A DNA stretch of 64,000 nucleotides from Sphaerisporangium cinnabarinum (lineage in GTDB: Bacteria > Actinomycetota > Actinomycetes > Actinomycetales > Cellulomonadaceae). Position numbers and translations under genes: made by a program. The DNA lies in NCBI GenBank assembly GCA_003052455.1, contig QAPD01000004.1, positions 172,620-236,619 of the forward strand. The letters are read 5' to 3'. The notes beneath the pieces are model-generated. The model was given only the letters and a program-made list of their open reading frames with translations, ran no database searches and had not been told where the DNA came from. This document shows positions 24,821 through 32,351 of this stretch, in pieces. Numbering within the stretch: the stretch's first letter is position 1; each line of letters begins with the position of its first letter.

Positions 24821-25848
24821 CGGGAACCACCCCCGGGTGCGGTCGACTCGCGCACGACGAGCCGCGGCCCGACGGCGGTGTGCCGGCCCGGCTCGGCGTC
24901 GCCGTCGACGAGGTCCACGACGAGCTGCGCGGCGACGCGCCCACGCTCCGTCGAGCCGAGCGAGACGCTCGTCAGGCTCGGCTGGAACACGCGGCCGATC
25001 TCCGTGTCGTCCATGCCGGTCACCGCGACGTCCTCGGGGACCGAGAGGCCCCGCTCGCGCACGGCCCGGATGGCGCCGATGGCGAGGAGGTCGTTGGCCG
25101 CGACGATCGCGTCCGGGCGGGCGTCGCCGTCCGTGGCGTCGAGCAGCGCGCGCGTCGTCGCGAGGCCCGCAGCGACGGTGAAGTCCAGTGCGGGTGCGAC
25201 CTCGACCCGCTCGGCGTCGAAGTCGGCGGCACGCGTCGCGGCGTCGAAGCCACGCTGGCGCGCCTCACCGGGGGTCGTGTCGAGGGGCCCGTTGAGGAAC
25301 GCGATCCGGCGGCGGCCGAGCCCGAGCAGGTGCCGCACCGCCTCGCCGATCCCGCCGGCGGAGTCCGTGGACACGGAGTCGATGCCGCGGTCGGCCAGGG
25401 TGCGGCCGATGACGACGACGGGCACGGGCGCCTCGCGGATCTCCTCGACGAGCTCGTCGTCGGTGCGCAGCGGGCTGAGGATCATGGCGTCGACGAAGCC
25501 GCTCGACAGGCTGCGCACGAGCTCGACGGTGGACCGCGTGGTGTCCCCCGTCGTCATGACGACGACGCGGTAGCCGTGCGGGGCGAGGACCTCGTGGATC
25601 GCCGTCATCATCTCGACGTAGACGGGGTTGCCGATGTCCGCGACGGCGAACGCCACCTGGAACGTCTTCTTGAGGCGCAGCGAGCGCCCGATGGCGTCCG
25701 GGCTGTACCCCAGCTCGGTGGCCGCGGCGCGCACGCGCTCGACCATCGCAGGGCTCGCGCCCGTCCCGTGCAGCGCACGGGAGGTCGAGGCCAGGGAGAC
25801 CCCGGCCCGCTGTGCCACCTGGATCAGCGTGGCGCGTGATGACGTCAC
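24817..25848 (-). CDS. LacI-family transcriptional regulator, first gene of the ten-gene run
   Basis: 343 residues from GTG 25848, preceded by GAGGTGG. I reject the ATG at 25944 because it would translate the operators. N-terminal helix-turn-helix ATLIQVAQRAGVSLASTSRALHGTG with hinge LGYSPDAIGRSLRLKK, then a periplasmic-binding-protein-like effector domain (VAFAVADIGNPVYVEMM, ILSPLRTDDELV, VTGMDDTEIGRVFQPSLTSV). Two LacI-type palindromes lie 34-84 bp upstream, so the protein very likely represses its own operon until a sugar-like inducer binds. Confidence 0.9.
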   Translation of the reverse strand: MTSSRATLIQVAQRAGVSLASTSRALHGTGASPAMVERVRAAATELGYSPDAIGRSLRLKKTFQVAFAVADIGNPVYVEMMTAIHEVLAPHGYRVVVMTTGDTTRSTVELVRSLSSGFVDAMILSPLRTDDELVEEIREAPVPVVVIGRTLADRGIDSVSTDSAGGIGEAVRHLLGLGRRRIAFLNGPLDTTPGEARQRGFDAATRAADFDAERVEVAPALDFTVAAGLATTRALLDATDGDARPDAIVAANDLLAIGAIRAVRERGLSVPEDVAVTGMDDTEIGRVFQPSLTSVSLGSTERGRVAAQLVVDLVDGDAEPGRHTAVGPRLVVRESTAPGGGSR

Positions 25849-25881
25849 TGTCGTCCACCTCGTCGTCGAAGGACCGTCGTA

Positions 25882-25897
25882 CTGGAAACGTTTCCAG
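25882..25897 (-). promoter_or_regulatory. LacI-family operator 1
   Basis: CTGGAAACGTTTCCAG is a perfect 16-bp palindrome with the central CG typical of LacI/GalR/CcpA-type operators. It lies 34 bp before the GTG of the regulator at 25848 and would block the promoter of the operon. Confidence 0.85.
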
Positions 25898-25916
25898 GCT
25901 GACGACCTCGACAGCC

Positions 25917-25932
25917 CTGGAAACGTTTCCGG
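25917..25932 (-). promoter_or_regulatory. LacI-family operator 2
   Basis: CTGGAAACGTTTCCGG, identical to operator 1 except one outer base; the centres are 35 bp apart. Two sites allow cooperative or looped binding. The rest of 25849-26137 has inverted GGTAGAG/CTCTACC (25996-26002 and 26030-26036) around a CCGGGG/CCCCGG stem, which may belong to the divergent chitinase promoter or to transcript structure. Confidence 0.82.
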
Positions 25933-26137
25933 GTTGGCGGACACTCTTGCACCCGCCCGGCCCGGACGTCAACCCCCGTGCACACCCCGTGCCGAGGTAG
26001 AGCTCAGGTTCCCCGGGGTGGAGCCCCGGCTCTACCCCGGGCTCCCACGGGTACGGGGTTCCGCGTAGGGGGGTTGTCCACGACGCGGGGCCCCGGTCAG
26101 GCTCGAACCGACCCGACCACCGACGAAAGGTGCACCG

Positions 26138-27118
26138 ATGCACACGCGAGCCCCGGCGTCGTCCTCCCCCGCGGCGCCCACGACGGCCGCCGCCCGGCCG
26201 ATCTCCCGCCCTCTCGCCCTGCTCCTCAGCCTCGTCCTCGCGCTCGCGGGAGCGCTCTCGTGGTCCGTCGCGGGCCCGGCGCAGCAGGCGCACGCCGCGA
26301 CGTGCGCCGCCCCCTGGAGCGCGAGCGCCGTCTACACGGGCGGCGCCGTCGTCTCTCACGGCGGCCAGAACTGGAAGGCCGGCTGGTGGACCCAGGGCGA
26401 CACGCCCGGTACCACCGGCGAGTGGGGCGTCTGGCGCAGCCAGGGCGCCTGCGGCGGCGGCACGAACCCCGGCAACCCCGGGAACCCGGGCAACCCGACC
26501 GGGTTCGTCGTCTCCGAGGCGCAGTTCAACCAGATGTTCCCCAACCGGAACCCGTTCTACACGTACCAGGGCCTCGTCGACGCGCTGTCCGCCTACCCGG
26601 GCTTCGCGACGACGGGCGGCACCGAGGTCGCCAAGCGCGAGGCTGCGGCGTTCCTCGCCAACGTCAACCACGAGACCGGCGGCCTCGTGTACGTCAAGGA
26701 GATCAACACCGCGAACTACCCGCACTACTGCGACACCTCGAAGCCGTACGGCTGCCCCGCGGGCCAGTCCGCCTACTACGGCAAGGGCCCGATCCAGCTG
26801 AGCTGGAACTACAACTACAAGGCCGCGGGCGACGCGCTCGGCATCGACCTGCTCAACAACCCGTACCTCGTCGAGCAGAACTCCGCCGTCGCGTGGAAGA
26901 CCGGCCTGTGGTTCTGGAACACGCAGTCGGGCGCGGGCTCGATGTCCGGGCACCAGGCGATCGTGTCGGGCGCCGGCTTCGGCGAGTCCATCCGCTCGAT
27001 CAACGGCACGATGGAGTGCAACGGCGGGAACCCGGCGCAGGTGCAGTCGCGCATCGCCGCGTTCCAGCGGTTCGCCCAGATCCTCGGCACGACGACGGGC
27101 AACAACCTCTCCTGCTGA
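26138..27118 (+). CDS. Secreted GH19 chitinase with N-terminal CBM5/12
   Basis: 326 residues; GAAAGG stands 7 nt before ATG 26138. Signal peptide to about residue 53 (QQAHA-ATC). Residues 56-105 are a chitin-binding CBM5/12 module (WSASAVYTGGAVVSHGGQNW, WWTQGDTPG, WGVW), followed by a Gly-Asn-Pro linker (NPGNPGNPGNP) and a ChiG-type GH19 domain. Catalytic Glu 179 (HETGGL) and Glu 188 (YVKEI) are nine apart; YYGKGPIQLSWNYNY is intact. It should cut chitin endo-wise outside the cell, and it is the functional full-length counterpart of the small chitinase at 10311. Divergent from the LacI operon. Confidence 0.94.
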   Translation: MHTRAPASSSPAAPTTAAARPISRPLALLLSLVLALAGALSWSVAGPAQQAHAATCAAPWSASAVYTGGAVVSHGGQNWKAGWWTQGDTPGTTGEWGVWRSQGACGGGTNPGNPGNPGNPTGFVVSEAQFNQMFPNRNPFYTYQGLVDALSAYPGFATTGGTEVAKREAAAFLANVNHETGGLVYVKEINTANYPHYCDTSKPYGCPAGQSAYYGKGPIQLSWNYNYKAAGDALGIDLLNNPYLVEQNSAVAWKTGLWFWNTQSGAGSMSGHQAIVSGAGFGESIRSINGTMECNGGNPAQVQSRIAAFQRFAQILGTTTGNNLSC

Positions 27119-27133
27119 CCCGTCCCGCACGCC

Positions 27134-27173
27134 CGACGGCGGCCCGTCCCACCCACGGGGCGGGCCGCCGTCG
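27134..27173. terminator. Bidirectional hairpin terminator
   Basis: CGACGGCGGCCCG (27134-27146) pairs perfectly with 27161-27173, with an extra inner TCCC/GGGG. It lies 15 bp after the chitinase stop and 30 bp from the stop of the convergent DUF305 gene. Confidence 0.75.
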
Positions 27174-27203
27174 TGCGTGGTGCCCCGTGCCCGGCCGGAC
27201 GGG

Positions 27204-27938
27204 TCAGAGCTGCGCGAGGAGGTCCCGCATGCGGTCGATCTCGCCGCCCTGGCCGGCCGCCGTCTCGGCCGCCATCTCGTTCGCGAAGAGGTCCTCCCCC
27301 TCGACGAGCACGACGTCGACCATCGCGAGCGCGCCCTCGTGGTGCTGGATCATCCCCTCGAGGAACAGGCGGTCGAACTCCGGCCCGCTCGCGGCCTCGA
27401 GCGCCGCGAGCTGCTCGTCCGAGAGCATCCCGGCGGTGCCGTCGCCGTGGTCGTGCCCCGCGCCGTCGGGCGCGCGCGGGCCGGTCCCGCCCGCGTCCTG
27501 CGCGCCCTCGGGCACGGCGAGGTCGCGGGCCTGCAACCACGACGCGAGCGCGTGCACCTCGGGGCCCTGCGCGGCGGTGACGCGCTCCGCGAACGACCGC
27601 ACGGCGTCGGACCCGGCGCGGTCGGGTGCGAGCGCGGCGATCTCGAGCGCCTGGAGGTGGTGCTCGATCATGCCGGTGACGAACGCGGCGTCCGCCTGGT
27701 TCCACGAGCCCTCGTCGGGCGCCCCCGCGTAGTCGTCGGGGGCGACGGTCGTGGCGTCCTCGCCCGGCCGCCCGGGCTGCACGACGACGCTCGACGGCGT
27801 CGAGGTCGGCTGCGGGTCGGGCGTGCACGCCGCCAGCCCGAGCGCGGACCCGAGCGCGAGGCCGGTCGCGGCGACGCCGCAGGTCAGGGCACGCGTGACG
27901 GTGCGGGGCTCTGTGTTACGGCTGGGAAAAATCTGCAC
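27204..27938 (-). CDS. DUF305 domain lipoprotein
   Basis: 244 residues from GTG 27938 (GGAGGG 10 nt upstream; no start codon is available nearer the signal helix). Signal sequence with lipobox LGLAAC, so probably membrane-tethered. Two DUF305 half-motifs are present: ADAAFVTGMIEHHLQALEIAALA and DRLFLEGMIQHHEGALAMVDVVL. The paired His residues are often suggested to bind metal; function is not established. A His/Asp-rich stretch (GAGHDHGDG) separates them. Divergent from the LVIVD-type gene across 111 bp. Confidence 0.86.
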   Translation of the reverse strand: MQIFPSRNTEPRTVTRALTCGVAATGLALGSALGLAACTPDPQPTSTPSSVVVQPGRPGEDATTVAPDDYAGAPDEGSWNQADAAFVTGMIEHHLQALEIAALAPDRAGSDAVRSFAERVTAAQGPEVHALASWLQARDLAVPEGAQDAGGTGPRAPDGAGHDHGDGTAGMLSDEQLAALEAASGPEFDRLFLEGMIQHHEGALAMVDVVLVEGEDLFANEMAAETAAGQGGEIDRMRDLLAQL

Positions 27939-28049
27939 CTGCCCTGTTCCCTCCGTGTAAAAGGTCGCCGCGAACTGCCCGGTTTGAGTGGTCCAGATCA
28001 CATTCGCCCGCCAGAATTTGCAGCACCCTACCAAGGAGGTGTTTCCCTC

Positions 28050-29858
28050 GTGCATCGAAGAACGCACCGGCAGACGCACCGGCACCGGAGCCGGGTCCTG
28101 CTCGCCTCGTCCCTGGCGGCGACCCTCGCCGTCTCCACCCTCGCGGTCGCCACGACAGCCGCCGCGGAGCCGTCCGACGGCTCCCCCGAGGCGGTGGCGG
28201 CACTCACCGACCAGGCCGCCGCCTCGCTCGCAGACCTCCCCGCACAGCGCCTCGCCCCCCTCGCCCAGGCCACCGACGTCCTGGCGCCCGGGGAGACGGC
28301 CGGCAGCCCCAACCTCACGCACGTCGCCAACATCCCGAAGAACGGCGACTTCACGCCCGAGGGGCAGTACAGCACCGACCTCGCGTTCCAGGGCCGGTAC
28401 GCGTTCGCCGGGAACTACGGCGGCTTCACCGTGTACGACGTCGCGAACCCGACCGCCCCGCAGCAGGTCGCGCAGGTCGTCTGCCCCGGGTCCCAGAACG
28501 ACATCTCGGTCTACGGCGACCTGCTCGTCCTCAGCACCGACTCCTCGCGCAGCAACGACTCGTGCGAGAACGTCGCCCAGAGCGCCACGGTCAAGGACTC
28601 GTGGGAGGGCATCAAGGTCTTCGACATCTCCGAGCCGACCTCGCCGCAGTACGTGGCGTCGGTCGAGACGCAGTGCGGCTCCCACACGCACTCCCTCGCG
28701 CCGTCGCAGGACGGCGAGGAGCTGTTCGTCTACGTCTCGTCGTACAGCCCGAACGCGGCGTTCCCCGACTGCCAGCCGCCGCACGACCTCATCTCCGTCG
28801 TGCAGATCCCGCTCGACGACCCCGCCGCGGCGGAGCTCGTCTCGACGCCCGTCCTCTTCCCGGACGGCGGCAACCCGGGCGGGAACGGCTCGAGCACGAC
28901 GTCGGGCTGCCACGACATCACGACCTACCCGTCGAAGGACCTCGCGGCGGGCGCGTGCATGGGCGACGGCATCCTGCTCGACATCTCCGACCGCGCGCAC
29001 CCGGTGGTGACCGAGGTCGTCCGGGACACGACGAACTTCGCGTTCTGGCACTCGGCGACGTTCAACAACGCCGGCACCAAGGTCGTCTTCACGGACGAGC
29101 TCGGCGGGGGCGGGGCGCCGACGTGCAACCCGACCGTCGGGCCCGAGAAGGGCGCGGACGCCATCTACGACATCGTGGGCGGCGAGCTCGTGTTCAAGAG
29201 CTACTACAAGATCGAGCGCGAGCAGGCCGCGACGGAGAACTGCGTCGCGCACAACGGCTCGCTCATCCCCGTCCCGGGCCGCGACATCATGGTCCAGGCC
29301 TGGTACCAGGGCGGCATCTCGGTGTGGGACTTCACGGACTCGGCGAACCCCGTCGAGATCGCGTGGTTCGACCGCGGCCCGCTGTCCGCGGAGCGGCTGA
29401 TCCTCGGCGGCTCGTGGTCGGCCTACTGGTACAACGGCGCGATCATCTCGAACGACATCCAGCAGGGCCTCGACGTCCTGCTGCTCGACGACCCGGTGAC
29501 GAACGCCGCGAAGTCGGTCGTGACGGACGAGTTCAACCCGCAGGCGCAGCCGACGTACACCGAGCCGCCGGCCTGGTCGAAGGGCACCGCGTACGCGGGC
29601 GGCACCACGGTCACCTACGGCGGCGCCGTGTGGCGCGCGCAGTGGTGGACGAAGGGCCAGACGCCCGGTGCCGACGCGTGGGGCCCGTGGGAGGAGATCG
29701 CGGGGGTCGACTCCGCCGGGGTCGGCGCGTGGAAGCCGAGCCGCGTCTACGTCAAGGGCGACAGCGTGACGTACGAGGGCACGACGTACACCGCGAAGTG
29801 GTGGACGCGGAACCAGGCGCCCGGCGACCGCTGGGGCCCCTGGGACCCGCAGGACTGA
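28050..29858 (+). CDS. Secreted LVIVD-type propeller with two chitin-binding modules
   Basis: 602 residues. Strong AAGGAGGT (28033-28040) precedes GTG 28050. Signal peptide ends near TTAAAEPSD. Residues ~95-500 carry LVIVD-like propeller strands: YAFAGNYGGFTVYDVANPTAP, GIKVFDISEPTSPQYVASV, GILLDISDRAHPVV and GGISVWDFTDSANPVEIAW. Two C-terminal CBM5/12 modules follow: WSKGTAYAGGTTVTYGG...WWTKGQTPG and WKPSRVYVKGDSVTYEG...WWTRNQAPG (positions about 508-552 and 560-602). The propeller has no known activity; the CBMs would place it on chitin or peptidoglycan-associated glycans beside the chitinase at 26138. Confidence 0.85.
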   Translation: MHRRTHRQTHRHRSRVLLASSLAATLAVSTLAVATTAAAEPSDGSPEAVAALTDQAAASLADLPAQRLAPLAQATDVLAPGETAGSPNLTHVANIPKNGDFTPEGQYSTDLAFQGRYAFAGNYGGFTVYDVANPTAPQQVAQVVCPGSQNDISVYGDLLVLSTDSSRSNDSCENVAQSATVKDSWEGIKVFDISEPTSPQYVASVETQCGSHTHSLAPSQDGEELFVYVSSYSPNAAFPDCQPPHDLISVVQIPLDDPAAAELVSTPVLFPDGGNPGGNGSSTTSGCHDITTYPSKDLAAGACMGDGILLDISDRAHPVVTEVVRDTTNFAFWHSATFNNAGTKVVFTDELGGGGAPTCNPTVGPEKGADAIYDIVGGELVFKSYYKIEREQAATENCVAHNGSLIPVPGRDIMVQAWYQGGISVWDFTDSANPVEIAWFDRGPLSAERLILGGSWSAYWYNGAIISNDIQQGLDVLLLDDPVTNAAKSVVTDEFNPQAQPTYTEPPAWSKGTAYAGGTTVTYGGAVWRAQWWTKGQTPGADAWGPWEEIAGVDSAGVGAWKPSRVYVKGDSVTYEGTTYTAKWWTRNQAPGDRWGPWDPQD

Positions 29859-29860
29859 CG

Positions 29861-29912
29861 CACGCACGACGGCGCCCGCTCACCGGTCGGTGGGCGGGCG
29901 CCGTCGTGCGTG
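29861..29912. terminator. Long hairpin terminator
   Basis: A perfect 19-bp stem, 29861-29879 with 29894-29912, plus an inner CACCG/CGGTG stem, immediately after the stop codon. Strongest hairpin of the region; its CGACGGCG/CGCCGTCG part recurs in the terminator at 27134. Confidence 0.8.
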
Positions 29913-29932
29913 GCCGCGCCCGCACGCCCCCG

Positions 29933-29938
29933 TAGGAT
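29933..29938 (+). promoter_or_regulatory. -10 element of a leaderless YchJ-like gene
   Basis: TAGGAT ends 8 bp before ATG 29947 and no Shine-Dalgarno fits between, so the message probably begins at or next to the start codon. Confidence 0.5.
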
Positions 29939-29946
29939 GCGGCCGC

Positions 29947-30390
29947 ATGACCGGGAACACCCTCGACGACGACGCACGCTGCCCGTGCCTCTCCGGCGAC
30001 ACCTACGGGTCGTGCTGCGGCCGGTACCACGCGGGGCTGCGCCCCGGCCCGGACGGCGCCGCCCCGGGCCCGCACGCACCGACCGCCGAGGCGCTCATGC
30101 GCTCGCGCTACAGCGCGTTCGCCGTCGGCGACGCCGACTACCTGCGCGCGACCTGGCACCCCTCCACCCGGCCCGCCGACCTCGACCTCGACGACGACGT
30201 CGAGTGGCGCCGCCTCGACGTCGTGCGCACCGAGGCGGGTGGCCCGTTCGACACGACCGGGGTCGTGGAGTTCGTCGCGCACCACCGCTCGCGCACCGAC
30301 CCGGCCGACCGCGGCCGGCTCCACGAGGTCAGCCGGTTCGTCCGGGAGGGCGAGCGCTGGTCCTACGTCGACGGCGCGGTGCAGGGCTGA
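29947..30390 (+). CDS. YchJ-like (UPF0225) SEC-C zinc-motif protein
   Basis: 147 residues. N-terminal DARCPCLSGDTYGSCCGRYHAG is a SEC-C-like zinc motif (Cys-x-Cys ... Cys-Cys), followed by the YchJ core APTAEALMRSRYSAFAVGDADYLRATWHPSTRP and FVAHHR, RLHEVSRFVREGERWSYVDG. The family is widespread and uncharacterised; the zinc motif resembles the one SecA uses for SecB or ribosome contact. Likely leaderless start at ATG 29947. Confidence 0.88.
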   Translation: MTGNTLDDDARCPCLSGDTYGSCCGRYHAGLRPGPDGAAPGPHAPTAEALMRSRYSAFAVGDADYLRATWHPSTRPADLDLDDDVEWRRLDVVRTEAGGPFDTTGVVEFVAHHRSRTDPADRGRLHEVSRFVREGERWSYVDGAVQG

Positions 30391-30453
30391 GGAGCCGGCC
30401 CGCCGGGCGCCCGGTGGGCTCGGGTGACGCGGTGACTCCGGCGACGCGGCCGC

Positions 30454-31230
30454 TCAGGCGACGCGGTGGCGCAGCGTGCCGACCCCGCCGACCTGGAGCG
30501 CGACCTCCACCCCGCCCTCGACGGGCACGGCGGACCGGTGCGCGCCCGTGAGCACGACGTCGCCCGGCCCGAGCTCGAGGTGGCGCGTGAGGAACACGAG
30601 CTGGTCGACGACGTCGTAGGAGAGCCCCGCGGTCGTGGACCGCGCCCGTTCCACCCCGTCCACCGCGACGACGAGCGCGGCGTCGTCGAGCGTGGCGGCG
30701 GTGTCGATCCACGGGCCGAGCGGCGTGAACCCGGTGCCGTTCTTCGCGCGCGTCATCATCGCGTCGAGCGGCACCTGGTCGTCGGCCGTGAGGTCGTCGG
30801 CGACGGTGCAGCCGAGGATCGCGCCGGGGACGTCGTCGGGCCGCAGGCCGTGGCACGGACGGCCCACGACGACCGCGGCCTCCGCCTCCGCCACCAGGCG
30901 CCCCAGCGTGCGGTCGTGCCGGACGACGGCCCCCGGCCCGACGACGGTGCGCGCCGACTTGAGGAACGCCTGCGGGGGCAGCGCCCGACCCTCGGGCCCG
31001 CTGTTGTGCGCCATCCCGACGACCACGCGCGGGCGGCACGGCGCGAGCAGGGCGCCGTGGAGGCCGGGGTCGTCGGCACGGACCCGCACGCCGCTCGACG
31101 CGGGCAGCGCCGGGCGGCCGTCGCGACCCGTCGCGGGCTCGGGGACGTCCGCGACGAGCACGTCCCAGGCGTCGCCGTCGAGCACGGCGGCCCGCGGGCC
31201 GTGCGCGGTGCGGATCCGCGCGATCCTCAC
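30454..31230 (-). CDS. Fumarylacetoacetate hydrolase family protein
   Basis: 258 residues from GTG 31230, overlapping the sialidase-like stop by 4 bp. FAH fold signs: VVGMAHNSGPEG, LVAEAEAAVVVGRPC (metal Glu-x-Glu), CTVADDLTADD (metal Asp), MMTRAKNGTGFTPLGPWI (catalytic Lys/Gly loop) and GDVVLTGAHRSAVPVEGG. Members hydrolyse or decarboxylate C-C bonds in 2-oxo or 1,3-dicarbonyl acids, or act on 2-keto-3-deoxy sugar acids. As the last gene of the operon with a NanA/DapA-type aldolase, a 2-keto-3-deoxy acid substrate is the best guess. Confidence 0.85.
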   Translation of the reverse strand: MRIARIRTAHGPRAAVLDGDAWDVLVADVPEPATGRDGRPALPASSGVRVRADDPGLHGALLAPCRPRVVVGMAHNSGPEGRALPPQAFLKSARTVVGPGAVVRHDRTLGRLVAEAEAAVVVGRPCHGLRPDDVPGAILGCTVADDLTADDQVPLDAMMTRAKNGTGFTPLGPWIDTAATLDDAALVVAVDGVERARSTTAGLSYDVVDQLVFLTRHLELGPGDVVLTGAHRSAVPVEGGVEVALQVGGVGTLRHRVA

Positions 31231-32351
31231 GACGACCCGACCCGGCCGGCCGCCGCGGCGACCGGCCGGTCCACGAGCCGCAGCGGCACGCGCGCGAGGA
31301 CGATGCCCCGGCGTTGCCAGGTGTAGGCGACGAGCAGCGTCTCGCCCTCGACCGTCGCCGACGGGTAGGAGTACTCGCCGCGTCCGTCCGTGACGATCCC
31401 CGTGTCGCCGGCGGCGAACCCGCTCGGCGGGCCGCCCTCCTGCAGCGCGGGCACGGGGACGCCGGGGAGCGTGGCGGGCGCCTCGGTCCCGTCCTCGAGG
31501 TCCAGCACCCGGTGCCAGGTCAGCCCGTCGTCGTCCGAGACCGAGACGCTCAGCGGGCACCGCGCGCCCCACTCCTCGCCGACCGGGTTGTGCACGAGGG
31601 CGACCCGCCCGCCGGGCAGCCGGACGGCCGTGAGACCCGAGTTGTTGTTCGGCAGGCGTGTGGCCGCGGCGGCAGTCCACGTGCGGCCGTCGTCGGCGGA
31701 CGTCGTCCGGTAGACGAGGCCCTCGCTCGACCGGCAGACGGCGACGAGGCCCGACCGCCCCGACCAGAGCGCCGGCTGGATGACCCCGGCGCCGCGCAGC
31801 CGCGACCGGTCGATCGGGACGTCCGCGAGCGCCCAGCTCGCCCCGGCGTCCTCGGAGCGGTCGAACCGCGCCCCCCAGGCGGGGTCGGCTCCCCCGCTCT
31901 CGACCGAGGACGGGGCGAGCCACGCGCCGCGCGGCGTGACGACGGGCGGGTTCTTCACCGGCCCCCGGCCCCCGCTCGTGTCCCCGGGGACGAGCTCGCG
32001 CGGTGCCGTCCACGTCCGGCCGTGGTCCGTGGACGTGCAGCACCAGGTCACCCAGCGCGAGATCCGCTCGCCCCGGTGGGCGAAGAGCCAGAGCCGCCCG
32101 TCAGGAGCGACGGCGAGCACGGGGTTCCACCACGCGACGTCGTCGTCCTCGCCGAGCACGACCTGGGGCTCGCCCCAGACGCCGTCCTCCTCGGCGGCGA
32201 GCCAGATCGCGTTGTCCGGCGTGCCCTCCCGGGTGCCGGCGAACCAGGCCACGAGCGTGCGACCGCCCGTGCGGGCGACGGTGGACGCGTGGCACTGGGC
32301 CCACGCCTCGCCGTCGCCCGACACGAGCAGGCGCTCCACGGACGTCGTCAC
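31227..32351 (-). CDS. Intracellular BNR/sialidase-like hydrolase
   Basis: 374 residues from GTG 32351, coupled by 4-bp overlaps to both neighbours. Four Asp boxes are visible: STDHGRTW, SEDAGASW, SADDGRTW and SDDDGLTW, giving a six-bladed sialidase fold. FAGTREGTPDNAIW and GRGPVKNPPVVTPRGAWLAPSS are typical of the exo-sialidase-like bacterial group. No signal peptide, so it would act on an imported substrate, which fits the transporter next to it. Sialic acid is not proven: several members of this fold act on other acidic glycosides. Confidence 0.82.
   Translation of the reverse strand: MTTSVERLLVSGDGEAWAQCHASTVARTGGRTLVAWFAGTREGTPDNAIWLAAEEDGVWGEPQVVLGEDDDVAWWNPVLAVAPDGRLWLFAHRGERISRWVTWCCTSTDHGRTWTAPRELVPGDTSGGRGPVKNPPVVTPRGAWLAPSSVESGGADPAWGARFDRSEDAGASWALADVPIDRSRLRGAGVIQPALWSGRSGLVAVCRSSEGLVYRTTSADDGRTWTAAAATRLPNNNSGLTAVRLPGGRVALVHNPVGEEWGARCPLSVSVSDDDGLTWHRVLDLEDGTEAPATLPGVPVPALQEGGPPSGFAAGDTGIVTDGRGEYSYPSATVEGETLLVAYTWQRRGIVLARVPLRLVDRPVAAAAGRVGSS

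Noticed and set aside
22931..25573. Very long plus-strand frame opposite the ABC transporter genes
   Set aside because: Low-complexity charged sequence; the minus-strand genes have clear permease and LacI motifs.
27204..29867. 887-codon minus frame through the LVIVD-type gene
   Set aside because: Only the last 244 codons (DUF305 lipoprotein) are real; the rest is antisense to a secreted protein with domains.
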